From assembly GCA_023212725.1 (NCBI GenBank), contig JALBYF010000001.1, positions 558,001-622,000 on the forward strand: DNA of 64,000 nt, in the 5' to 3' direction. Made by a program: the position numbers and the translations under genes. A model generated the notes under the pieces. It saw only the letters and a program-made list of their open reading frames with translations, was not told the origin of the DNA and ran no database searches. Shown here piece after piece: positions 48,948 through 59,548 of the stretch. Within the stretch, counting starts at the first letter, position 1, and each line of letters starts with the position of its first letter. The stretch comes from Tranzscheliella williamsii (Eukaryota > Basidiomycota > Ustilaginomycetes > Ustilaginales > Ustilaginaceae).

Positions 48948-51317
48948 ATGCCTGCCATCTATGCCATCATGTCGGATTGGCAGCAGGACACAGCGAGCAG
49001 TGCTGGCAGAAGCACTGCTGGGCCAGTATGGCAGGACGGCCCATACCAGGGTGGTGCAAGGGGTGCAGCAGCTGATTCGGGAGGCCGAGGCCGAGGCAGA
49101 GGGCGCGGTCGTGGTCGTGGTCAAGGGTTCGGACAAGGACACAGACGCGGAAGGGGAGGCGGGAACGGAGGGCGGGAGAGACCGCCACAACAGCACCGGG
49201 ATAACGGATATGGAGGCGCATCTGAGGGATCTAGCCACCCGCCATCTGCGACTGGCTCAGCTGGTGCATTTGCCTGCGATCATGTCGATCCGGCACCCTC
49301 TGCCCCAGAGTCTCCCAGCGAACAAATCCGTTGCAGTTTCCGGACGCATTCTGCCTTGTCACTGATGCTGCACAAGGCCGACCGGCATCTGGTATATCCT
49401 GAAGGCGGCTTGGAAGAGCTCAAGAGACGCGATCCCATGTTGGTCGCAGAGGAACGAGAACGCCTGAAGAGGCAGCGCCAAAAAGACCGCCTGAAACCAA
49501 GGGCACCACATCCTCTACCTCAAAAGCCCGGCGAGACCTCCAAAACACGGGCCGATCGAGCAAATGCGGATGGAAACCCTTCCAGCGCAATGCAGGCCGA
49601 CAGGGAAGATGAGGACGAGGACGAGGATGAAAACGAGGATGAGGACGAAGACGAAGCAGAGGAGAGAAGCCTCGACGGCCCGGCTCATGCTACCATTACT
49701 GGTCTCAATATCCAGCTCGATTCGCCTGAGCTCATCACGGAATGGATCAACCAGCGCAAGAAGCGCTGGCCTACACGCGCCGTTGTACAGCAGAAATGTT
49801 TCGAGCGGGAAGAGAGACAAAAGCGCAGCGAAATGATCTACGGGGCAAGGATCGGCGGGAAGCGATTTCCCGGTGGGCCGGAAACACTGTCACGGAAAGA
49901 AGAGCTTCAATTGGAGAAGAAGCCGAGGACGGGGTTTGTTACAGATGACGTGGATCGGGCGGATACCTCCAGGCCTGGTGACGAGGGTGCTCCGGAAGAA
50001 ACAAGCGCACACGATCCGGTCAACCAGAGACAGCCGCCCATACCCGCAAATGGCAACATAGATCGCTGTGACAACGGCAGCCCGAACGGCAGTTATGCTG
50101 ATCCTGCAGAAGAAGACGATGAGGATGACGACGGTGCGCCTGAAGAAGCGTCATCGAAAGCCCCGGTTGTACCAGTCTCGCAGGTTTCCAGCGGCCCGGA
50201 AGATCGTCGCCCCATCTGTAAGCACTTTTTGCAAGGAAGGTGCAGCTTCGGTGATCAATGCAAAAAGCGGCACGATGTCGCTTCCAACGGAACGACAACT
50301 GTGCAGCAACCCATCAAGCCACGGCGGCCACACCCCAGGCCGCCGCCGACCAATCCGTTCGACCAACCCGATCTCCTCCGCCAATTGCTGAGGAACGAGA
50401 TTGAGAAACACGTCGATGCCGTCGGCCAGGCCATTCGGTTCATTGTCGATAACGACATGCTGCTACATGTAGAGACCGAGGAAGGACAGGCCGAGGAGCA
50501 GAAGAGGAGGAGGCAGCGCATCCAGGACGTCAGTTCTCCGGGCCTCGACACTCACAACAAGGCCAGCCAGGACGGGGCGTCTCACCCCGCTACAGATGGC
50601 TCCCTTGGTAGCATTCATGTTCAGCCGCCGATTGTGGAAGGCGGCATGCTCGTCGCCCTCCCCTCGGAGCAGGATGAGCAAACTGATGCTGTGACGAGCC
50701 AGCCGCCTCGGTCTTCGCTGTACAGGCCGGCGTCGCCGGAGTTACGGCCGCTGTCCGAGCTCAGATATCCACCGGAGCCCGATTCGCTCATCTTCCTGGA
50801 TCCGTTGCGCCGGGACGATCCCAAGCCGCTCTTACCGTCGCAGTTGGTACAGATCGCCAAGGACCCTGTCATCCGATCCATCCTCACACCCACGTCGACC
50901 GTTCACCCCGGGGGACATAAACCGAAGGCGCTGGAACGCGCCATCATCTCGCTCGATGCGCTGCCCAGCGACCTGTACAGGAATGCAGCGCTTCAAATGA
51001 TCCTCGGCGTCAGCGGGTCGGCTTCTACGACCGGCCCGGCGGGCCTCACCGTCGTGTCCAGGGACGGGCGGCGCAAGGTGACCGAATCGGACCTCTTCCG
51101 CATGGGTCTCCGCGTCGGTGGAGACGAGGTCCTGGCCATCAAAAAGCTCGCTGACCGGCTCACGTTTTTGCTCGACACCTCGCTGCAGCTGGACCAGGTC
51201 GATGCCCAGGATTGGGCCTTTCTGAGCGCAGAAGAGCGGGACGAGAAGCGCAGGCAGCATTTTGCCAAAGAGGCGGACCGCCTCGATCGACTACGCAAGC
51301 TCGGCATCGATGTATAG
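48948..51317 (+). CDS. NUFIP1: NUFIP1-family box C/D snoRNP assembly factor with CCCH finger
   Basis: A 789-residue protein (782 if the second ATG at 48969 is used). NUFIP1 and its yeast counterpart Rsa1 bind Snu13/15.5K and help the R2TP complex assemble box C/D snoRNPs in the nucleus. The family core is visible at about 247-285 (LNIQLDSPELITEWINQRKK, then WPTRAVV), and a second helix block LLRQLLRNEIEKHVDAVGQA lies near 477. Between them is a CCCH zinc finger, C-x7-C-x5-C-x3-H (CKHFLQGRCSFGDQCKKRH, from about 424). The N-terminus has an RGRGRG-type RGG tract (about 45-75), and an Asp/Glu run follows near 220-240. Rsa1 in yeast is half this size; the extra length is disordered. It converges with the iminopeptidase gene. 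Confidence 0.86.
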   Translation: MPAIYAIMSDWQQDTASSAGRSTAGPVWQDGPYQGGARGAAADSGGRGRGRGRGRGRGQGFGQGHRRGRGGGNGGRERPPQQHRDNGYGGASEGSSHPPSATGSAGAFACDHVDPAPSAPESPSEQIRCSFRTHSALSLMLHKADRHLVYPEGGLEELKRRDPMLVAEERERLKRQRQKDRLKPRAPHPLPQKPGETSKTRADRANADGNPSSAMQADREDEDEDEDENEDEDEDEAEERSLDGPAHATITGLNIQLDSPELITEWINQRKKRWPTRAVVQQKCFEREERQKRSEMIYGARIGGKRFPGGPETLSRKEELQLEKKPRTGFVTDDVDRADTSRPGDEGAPEETSAHDPVNQRQPPIPANGNIDRCDNGSPNGSYADPAEEDDEDDDGAPEEASSKAPVVPVSQVSSGPEDRRPICKHFLQGRCSFGDQCKKRHDVASNGTTTVQQPIKPRRPHPRPPPTNPFDQPDLLRQLLRNEIEKHVDAVGQAIRFIVDNDMLLHVETEEGQAEEQKRRRQRIQDVSSPGLDTHNKASQDGASHPATDGSLGSIHVQPPIVEGGMLVALPSEQDEQTDAVTSQPPRSSLYRPASPELRPLSELRYPPEPDSLIFLDPLRRDDPKPLLPSQLVQIAKDPVIRSILTPTSTVHPGGHKPKALERAIISLDALPSDLYRNAALQMILGVSGSASTTGPAGLTVVSRDGRRKVTESDLFRMGLRVGGDEVLAIKKLADRLTFLLDTSLQLDQVDAQDWAFLSAEERDEKRRQHFAKEADRLDRLRKLGIDV

Positions 51318-51480
51318 CACCCGACTGCTCAGCCAGCGGCGTCCGCGTCGCTTCTCTCACAGACGATGGTCTCCGGCACTGGACACGCTGTTTTACCCGC
51401 TTTATCCATGTCGACGGTGACATACACTGCGCGCCTGTGTTCTGGGCATGAGAGGATTGGAGTAGACCGCGGGGACGAGA

Positions 51481-53331
<1,851 letters not shown>

Positions 53332-54315
53332 CTATGATGAGGGTGCTGATAGTTTGGCGCGCTTCGCTTCGGATTCTTGGATCCTCTTCTCCTTGGCCTG
53401 TCGGTAGGCCTGGATGACTTTGTCGCGCTCCTGGTCCAGAATGCGCTGTCGCGCCATGCTGGGCTTGGTAGTGCTGGTATCGGACTCGCCATCGTCGAGC
53501 TTGCGCTTGTTGCTGCGCTCCCGAGGTAGCGTGTTGCGTGAGACCCTGCCTTTGTGTCTCGCCCGTTCGGCGTCACGTACTTCTTTCTCCGCCTCGTCCT
53601 CGTCGTTACCCTGGATTTTGGCCATGAGTTTGGCCTTGCGCGTCTTGGCCTGGACAGATTCACCCCTCGGGGCACGGGTCAATTTCGGTGGAGCCAGAGC
53701 GATGTCGTTGATCTTCCTCACCTGACTCGCTTTGGCAAAGTCCTTGATTTCGCCCATATTTTCAATGTTTTGGCGCTGACGCCGCAGCTCGGCTTTAGAA
53801 GGCTCCGCAGCTTCCTTCAACGCTGCTTTGTCTGCCTTAGCTTTCCGCGTAGTCTCGGCCTCTTCGAGTGCCTCCGGATCGGCATCCGGATCTAGGCCAG
53901 CAGCCCTGGCCTTTCTTCTTTCACGGTTGCGCGCATTGATCGAAGACCTCGTAGCTGACCGGAACGAGGCGTGGATGTCGGATGCCAGAGCCTGCTCGAC
54001 TCGTGCGTTGAAATCCTTCAGCTTCTCTCCAGCTCGAAGCTTGAGGTCGGTATCATTAGAGGCAGATGCGCCACCAGCGTCGGACTCGGCCGCCTTCGTC
54101 TTGGCCTTGGCCTTGGCCAGCGCTTGCTGCTGAGCCTTGGCCTGTGCGGCTTTCTTCTTGTGATATTCATCCTGCACCTTGCCGCCTTGGAGAATCCTCA
54201 TGGGCCCCTTGGGCATTTCGGAAAAGAAGCCATCGTCCGTACTCGGAGCCATGTCTTTTCCTATAGTGAAGCGCTTGGCCTGCCGCGCCGAGTGGTTCGC
54301 TCTTTTGTGCGGCAT
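53332..54315 (-). CDS. CCDC137-like nucleolar protein
   Basis: A 327-residue, highly charged Lys/Ala/Glu-rich protein with long helices. The C-terminal block SMARQRILDQERDKVIQAYR matches the most conserved block of animal CCDC137, and the upstream segment DIALAPPKLTRAPRG fits the matching VxxPPxLTxxP motif. CCDC137 is a chromosome-periphery and nucleolar protein; its molecular role is not settled. The ATG at 54315 begins MPHKRANHSARQAKRF, a basic start; the frame extends upstream to 54699 but with leader-like sequence. No intron. It is divergent from the small secreted protein gene. Assignment rests on two short blocks, so it is moderate. Confidence 0.75.
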   Translation of the reverse strand: MPHKRANHSARQAKRFTIGKDMAPSTDDGFFSEMPKGPMRILQGGKVQDEYHKKKAAQAKAQQQALAKAKAKTKAAESDAGGASASNDTDLKLRAGEKLKDFNARVEQALASDIHASFRSATRSSINARNRERRKARAAGLDPDADPEALEEAETTRKAKADKAALKEAAEPSKAELRRQRQNIENMGEIKDFAKASQVRKINDIALAPPKLTRAPRGESVQAKTRKAKLMAKIQGNDEDEAEKEVRDAERARHKGRVSRNTLPRERSNKRKLDDGESDTSTTKPSMARQRILDQERDKVIQAYRQAKEKRIQESEAKRAKLSAPSS

Positions 54316-55302
54316 GGCGGTCACGCTGTCGCCGTAGTGTGGGGTATATGGCGAGACTCGTAGCGGATCTAGTGGGAGCAGGAAGGAAAGGAAATCCTCT
54401 TCCGAGCTTTGTAACCCTTTTTTCTTCTTCCTCGCGTCGAGCAGAGGAGAAAAAGGCGACAGCCAAATTCTGACAAAGTTGATCGCTGAGCTGACACGCT
54501 GTGGTGTTTCCGGTCTAACACTCACACCCTTTCCCGCTCTTCTCACGCTCCAGTCACATACGATTAAAAGTTGTAAGCGTGACGCCGGCAGTACCCCCGT
54601 CAGGGCGCTGCTTCGACGGCCACCGCAGTCTGCCCGCATGCTTGACCGGGTGGTGCTCCGCGGTAATCCTGAAGAAGACCTGCTTGGTGTCTTGTCCATG
54701 GAACCGGCGCCTTACTCGCCTTGGATTTTGGCGAGGTGCTGCGGAGCTGTGTTCTTACTGCCGCTTCCTGCGCCACTCTAGTGCTGATGTAAGCGTCGCC
54801 GAGCGTCGCGTCTCTGTCCTGCCGGATTCATAAGGTAGCAGCAGAGGTGGCTTGTAGCCACCTCATCTTGTTTTTGTTCACTGCTGCAACCCACTGGGGC
54901 TACGGTCGAGGTGTGATGGGCTTGATGGGCTTGGTGGGCTCCAGTGGGTGGCCGTAGGCTGTTAGAGGAAACGGGCTTTGATTGCAATTACGATAACGAG
55001 CTCTGCCCTCATGTTGGTATAATGTACACCGGGAAAGGATTGTCTAGCGTAAGTGATGGAACGGGTGTTGTCATGACAACAGACTGGGTTCGGAACGAGG
55101 AACGATGGCCTCCAACATACGCCACTGTTTGCTTGATGAACCACTGTCACCGTGCTTGTCGGTCGCACATCGACGGTGCTGCCGGCAGGGGCCATTGCGT
55201 TCACATACGGCTGCCGCGTCGGGCGTATAAGATCCCAGGCGTTCTGCTCGGTCGACTGCTCATCTTGACACAATCCAGCACCTCGTCGCATCCGGTGAAG
55301 CC
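54316..55302. other. Divergent intergenic region before the small secreted protein gene
   Basis: About 990 bases. A short GATGGGCTTGATGGGCTTGG repeat lies near 54915-54935. TATAAGA at 55226-55232 is a likely TATA element for the plus-strand gene. No gene is seen. Confidence 0.4.
55226..55232 (+). promoter_or_regulatory. Probable TATA box of the small secreted protein gene
   Basis: TATAAGA, 71-77 bases before the ATG at 55303. The distance is right for a fungal TATA element. Confidence 0.4.
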
Positions 55303-55891
55303 ATGGCCCATCCCCTCGCTCTGCTTTTGTTCCTCGTGCCGCTCTGCGCGCTGGCAGTCACCGACTACTGTGATGGCTATTTCGACGCTCTGCCTGATAA
55401 TGACAAGTACGAGAAGCTTTGTGGTGCCAACTCCGACAAGCACTGGCCCTGTCTCTCGCACTGGGCGGGATACCTGAGCGAGGCGTATGTCCACCCCTTG
55501 TCTCCGTCCAACAGGACCGACGAGCTGCTCATCCTGAAAGACTTGACCAAACAAGGTAAGTGGCAAACCCAAGCCAGGGGCTTTCAAATTCCAAGCTTGC
55601 GCTCATTTGGTCTCTACCTCTGCGACACTCGCTCCACTAGACTTCACCTGGCGCGACGTGAAGGAGCCGCTCAGCATCGTCTACGACACCCTTGGCTTGT
55701 ATCTGTTCATCGGCAAGCAAGACCCGGTAACGCACTGCTACAATGTCACCCTGCATCGACGAGACGATGGAGCGCGTATCTGGGTCGCGGACGAAACCGG
55801 CAACCGAGTTGCCGACACGGAACACCATTCCATGACGTGGGGCCCATTGTGCACCAAGTGGGGCGATATCTACGCCAAACTTACGGGCTGA
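55303..55891 (+). CDS. Small secreted cysteine-containing protein, one intron (candidate effector)
   Basis: join(55303..55555, 55641..55891), 167 residues. The 85-nt intron starts GTAAGT and ends CCACTAG; joining turns G|AC into an Asp codon and gives one continuous frame. Reading through without splicing would lose the second half, which is clearly ordered. A signal peptide (MAHPLALLLFLVPLCALAVT) is cut at about residue 19-20. The mature protein begins DYCDGYFDAL and has five cysteines, a few aromatic-rich strands (SIVYDTLGLYLFIGKQD, IWVADETGN) and the end WGDIYAKLTG. NRT and NVT are possible glycosylation sites. I recognise no family. Size, export signal and Cys content fit the broad class of fungal secreted effectors, but this is inference. 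Confidence 0.78.
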
Positions 55892-56082
55892 TGAAGCATG
55901 GTCCCTGCGAAGTGGCACCTGAACCGCATCACGGCTACCTTACAGTCGTACGGTCAGCTCTCCCTAGGTCACTTCGCTGGCCCCACGCCTTGACACCAGC
56001 ATGTCCTTCGCGGCCAGTCGCTTTAGAATCACAACGCAATACACGCAGTAGAACGAACAAACCTTGTGGCACGGTGCGTATA

Positions 56083-56893
56083 TCAGAGATGTGAGTCGAT
56101 CTCTTCGACCGTCGTGAAGCGTCCGATGCCGAAGCGAAGCGATGAGTGCGCATTCTCGTCATCGAGACCCAGCGCTCGCAGCACGTACGACGGTTTTAAC
56201 GAAGCCGAGATACACGCCGAGCTCGACGAAAGGCAGATATCCTGAAGTGCCATCAGTAGAGACTCGCCTTGGACGTATTGAAACGTTAGGTTGAGACAGC
56301 AGGGGTACCCCTGCGTATCTCCGTTGAACAGGGTGTGGGTAATGTCGGCATCTACAGTGCTGCGCAGACGGTCAGAAAGCTGCTTGGTCTGAGCGTGATC
56401 GTATACGAGCTCCTGCTCAGGCCAGGCGCGCCGCTTCGCCGAAGCCGGCGTTGAGTTGCGGTGCCAGTGTGCCGGATCGGAGGCTTGCTCCTGACCACCG
56501 CCGTTGATGAGCGATGTGTTGTCGATATTCCCCAACGCCCTTCTCTGATTCCCAGCCGTCGGTGTGAGTCACGAACGTGGGTTACCGTACTGGTATCTAG
56601 AGCAACATCTTGTCTAGCACGCGAGAGTCGACTCGTGTTGTGGCCTCGGCGTCCAGATAAATAGGACGAGTGGCAGTCGAATGCTTCGGCGCCGAAGAGA
56701 TAATCTCGATGAGAAGATCTATGCCGGAGCCCATCTTGCTCCCGACGCCGGCGCGAACATCAGGCTGCGCTACATCTATGGGCGTCGCCAACGAGTTGGG
56801 AGATGTTGGGGAAGCACATCCCCCCGACTGGATGGTAGTGCCAACGGCGCCGGCAGATGCAGCCAATCGGGAGGCATGCCGGAGGTTGGACAC
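56083..56893 (-). pseudogene. NFS1: Decayed copy of mitochondrial cysteine desulfurase NFS1
   Basis: A broken NFS1 copy. NFS1 takes sulfur from cysteine for Fe-S cluster assembly in mitochondria. The N-terminal part is readable (presequence-like start, then RPIYLDAEATTRVDSRVLDK at about 56610-56670) but begins on GTG, with no ATG in frame nearby. The block that follows in NFS1 (YQYGNP, then GWESEKGV and RQHI) is present only with frameshifts and a stop. It then jumps straight to INGGGQE, so about 190 codons are missing, including the PLP lysine region. The segment after that ([22 protein letters not shown]) is again in another frame. The C-terminal part ([20 protein letters not shown], the Cys loop [21 protein letters not shown]) is open but ends early at 56083. 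A working copy must exist elsewhere. Confidence 0.88.
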
Positions 56894-57253
56894 GGTTAGG
56901 CTCTGACTGGCAGGCAGGAGAAAGAAGTGAGTCCGGACGAAAGCATGTCCAGGAACGATAAGGATCTGGGCTGCCTTCCTGCCTTCCTCTAAAGGTAATT
57001 TTGACTGCCTCTAAAGGTAATTGCGACAGCCTCGGAAGATGTTGCAGCTGTGCCCGGTTTTCAGCCGTCAGATCCGGGCAACAGAAATTGGAACTTGCAC
57101 GAGCCGGCGAACCCCGCGCCTATTTGCGGCTGGTGAGTGCAAAGCCAGAACAGAAGCCGACTGGACGGGACACAGCATGCCATCGAGCCTCTCGTTTCCT
57201 TCGGCTCCCCACCATCTGCCACATATTTTCTTACACATCGTGTAGCCGCTACG
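56894..57253. other. Upstream region of GCV1 with a 22-base direct repeat
   Basis: About 360 bases between the NFS1 relic and GCV1. CCTCTAAAGGTAATT occurs at 56986-57000 and again at 57008-57022, a 22-base period. No further gene is seen. Confidence 0.5.
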
Positions 57254-58615
57254 ATGTCCGCTCGACAGACAGCAGTTTCAATTGCGCGGGCAGCGCTCCG
57301 CCGCTCTGCCGCCTCTAGGGCGCTGATTGGGAATGGGGTAGTTCGGTCCGCCTTGCCGCTGATGCCGTCGACCATGACACGGTCTGGCTTCCCACAGATG
57401 TCGGTCAGCCAGCTGCATATCACCTCCGTGCGGGCGGAGGCCGCAGGTGGGGCGACAAGCTCGCCGGCCGAGGAGCCGACCGATAACATCTCCAAGACAG
57501 GTCTCTACGACTTCCATGTCAAGAACGGTGGAAAAATGGTGCCATTCGGAGGATACCTGATGCCACTGACCTACGGCAGTGTAGGGCAGGTGGCATCGCA
57601 TCACCATGTCCGTACACACGCAGGGCTTTTCGATGTAGGACATATGGTACAGCACAAATTCAAAGGGCCGGGAGCGCTCTCATTCTTGCAGCATCTCACG
57701 CCCGCTTCGTTGAAGTCGATGCCGCCTTTCAACTCTACACTTTCGCTACTGCTGTCCGAGCAAGGCGGAATTCTGGACGACTTGATCATTACGAAGCACG
57801 CCGAGGACGAGTTTTACGTAGTGACCAATGCCGGTTGCCGAGACAACGACCTGGCGTGGTTCAAGAAGCAACGGGAGCAGTGGAAGGGCGAGGCGGTGGA
57901 GCATCAAGTGATGGACGGATGGGGCTTACTGGCGCTGCAGGGCCCCACTTCTGCGCAGGTATTGGAGAAGCTGATCTCGGGAAGCTTCGACCTGAACACG
58001 TTAACGTTTGGCAAGAGCGCCTTCATCCCGCTCAAGCTCGGCGGACAAGAGGTAACGTGCCATGTGGCGCGAGCAGGATATACGGGCGAGGACGGGTTCG
58101 AAATCTCGATCCCTCCGTCTTCCACCGTCGCAGCAGCTGAAGCCCTGACCGCCGACCCGGAAGTGCAGCTGGCCGGTCTGGCTGCACGTGACAGCCTGCG
58201 CCTTGAGGCAGGCATGTGCCTTTACGGCCATGACCTAGATGCTTCCGTCAGTCCGATCGAAGCCGCTCTGGCATGGTGTGTTGGGAAGGACCGACGGGCT
58301 GATGCCGACTTCTTGGGCTCGGAACGGGTACTGAAGGAGCTCAAAGAAGGTCCTCCGCGACGTCGTGTGGGCCTAATCATCGAAGGAGGCATCGCGCGAG
58401 AAGGCGCCAAGCTCTTCACCGAGGATGGAACGCCGGTCGGCCAAGTGACATCGGGCATTCCCAGCCCCACGATTGGCAAGAACATCGCCATGGCTTTGGT
58501 GCAGAACGGTCACCACAAGAAGGGTACCAAACTGAAGGTCGAGATCCGCAAGAAGCTGAGAGATGCAGAGATTACCAAGATGCCGTTTGTCGAGAACAAG
58601 TTCTTCCGAGGCTAA
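57254..58615 (+). CDS. GCV1: Aminomethyltransferase, glycine cleavage T-protein
   Basis: A 453-residue T-protein (EC 2.1.2.10) of the mitochondrial glycine cleavage system. It moves the aminomethyl carbon from the H-protein lipoamide to tetrahydrofolate and frees ammonia. The first 60 or so residues are Arg/Ser/Ala-rich (MSARQTAVSIARAALRRSAA), a presequence. The folate-binding domain shows GLYDFHVKNGGKMVPFGGY, THAGLFDVGHM, GGILDDLIITK and later GYTGEDGFEISIP with RLEAGMCLYGHDLD. The C-terminal barrel ends in KMPFVENKFFRG. The length is somewhat above yeast Gcv1 (400). The ATG at 57254 starts the presequence; an upstream in-frame extension is not supported. Confidence 0.94.
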   Translation: MSARQTAVSIARAALRRSAASRALIGNGVVRSALPLMPSTMTRSGFPQMSVSQLHITSVRAEAAGGATSSPAEEPTDNISKTGLYDFHVKNGGKMVPFGGYLMPLTYGSVGQVASHHHVRTHAGLFDVGHMVQHKFKGPGALSFLQHLTPASLKSMPPFNSTLSLLLSEQGGILDDLIITKHAEDEFYVVTNAGCRDNDLAWFKKQREQWKGEAVEHQVMDGWGLLALQGPTSAQVLEKLISGSFDLNTLTFGKSAFIPLKLGGQEVTCHVARAGYTGEDGFEISIPPSSTVAAAEALTADPEVQLAGLAARDSLRLEAGMCLYGHDLDASVSPIEAALAWCVGKDRRADADFLGSERVLKELKEGPPRRRVGLIIEGGIAREGAKLFTEDGTPVGQVTSGIPSPTIGKNIAMALVQNGHHKKGTKLKVEIRKKLRDAEITKMPFVENKFFRG

Positions 58616-59548
58616 AGGCCATTCCCAGAGAGTAGCCTAGCTACAGCGAATCCGTATATCACCGAGTTCGCATTCCATCATCACAAGAACACCCTTCTAC
58701 TGAGGATGCCACCACCCAAGCACGGTTGTTCTATGGACATCCTGCGGTTTGATTGTGATAAAGGGAGCGGCAGCGGAGTAGTCCCAGAGCAGGCTGCATA
58801 GGAGCGCTTGTTCCTGGAGGGGACGTGCTGACATCAAAAACCTGAGCTAACGAAAAGTGATAGCGATGGAGGGTGGTGAGGCGGGCGGCCATGTTGTTAG
58901 AGTGTGGGTAACAGCAGAAGGATCGATATAGTCGAGTGACTTATCCATAGAAAAGTGGAGAATGTGCGGAAGGAAAACGAGCAACGCACAGAGACATCAT
59001 CGTAGTCACTTTTCACTTTCCCACGCGGCGAATCGGCCATTGCGAAAGCCCACCATACCTTGGTTAAGTTAATGTGAGAATGCAAAGTCCTAATCGTTTC
59101 GGAAGGTTCTCGTCGCTTCGGGCCTTGCGTTCACTCTGTCTGCACGCGAGAGCTCAGCACGGCTTCGGAAGAGATCCTACCACTGTTACTACAAGACCAG
59201 CGAGGCGTAGTTCGATATTAGTCACGCTGCTGCAGGCGTTGAGCAATCACAATCAATCTCAGTCAGCTCGATCTGTGCCAGCCTCATCTGCATCATTACA
59301 GCCAACTGTATATCTGCGATTGCGATTGCACTTGTCCTTGTCAACGTGGCCGCGTCTGGCAAATCGCTCCTCGCTACACTATCATCGGCTTCTCCTCGTC
59401 ACCTCCCCTTTACCACCGTCTGAACTCGCAAAGACACAGCTTCGTTCCGAGAGATCCCCATTTCTACTAGCCATTCTCCTTCATCGAACGCGTCCGTCGC
59501 TGCAGTACAGCAGAAGCATAGCGAGACCTTTGTGCAAAGCATCACAAG
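58616..59548. other. Intergenic region and long leader before TPS1
   Basis: About 930 bases. The last 250 are pyrimidine-rich and look like a transcribed leader of the TPS1 gene. No supported gene; the frame at 59074-59580 runs into TPS1 in another frame. Confidence 0.45.

Noticed and set aside
55303..56094. Unspliced 263-codon version of the small secreted protein
   Set aside because: It reads through a clear GTAAGT...CCACTAG intron and loses the ordered second half, which is found in the spliced frame.
56083..56535. Open C-terminal part of the NFS1 relic as a functional short gene
   Set aside because: It lacks the PLP-binding half and a proper start, and its first third is in a frame different from true NFS1 sequence.
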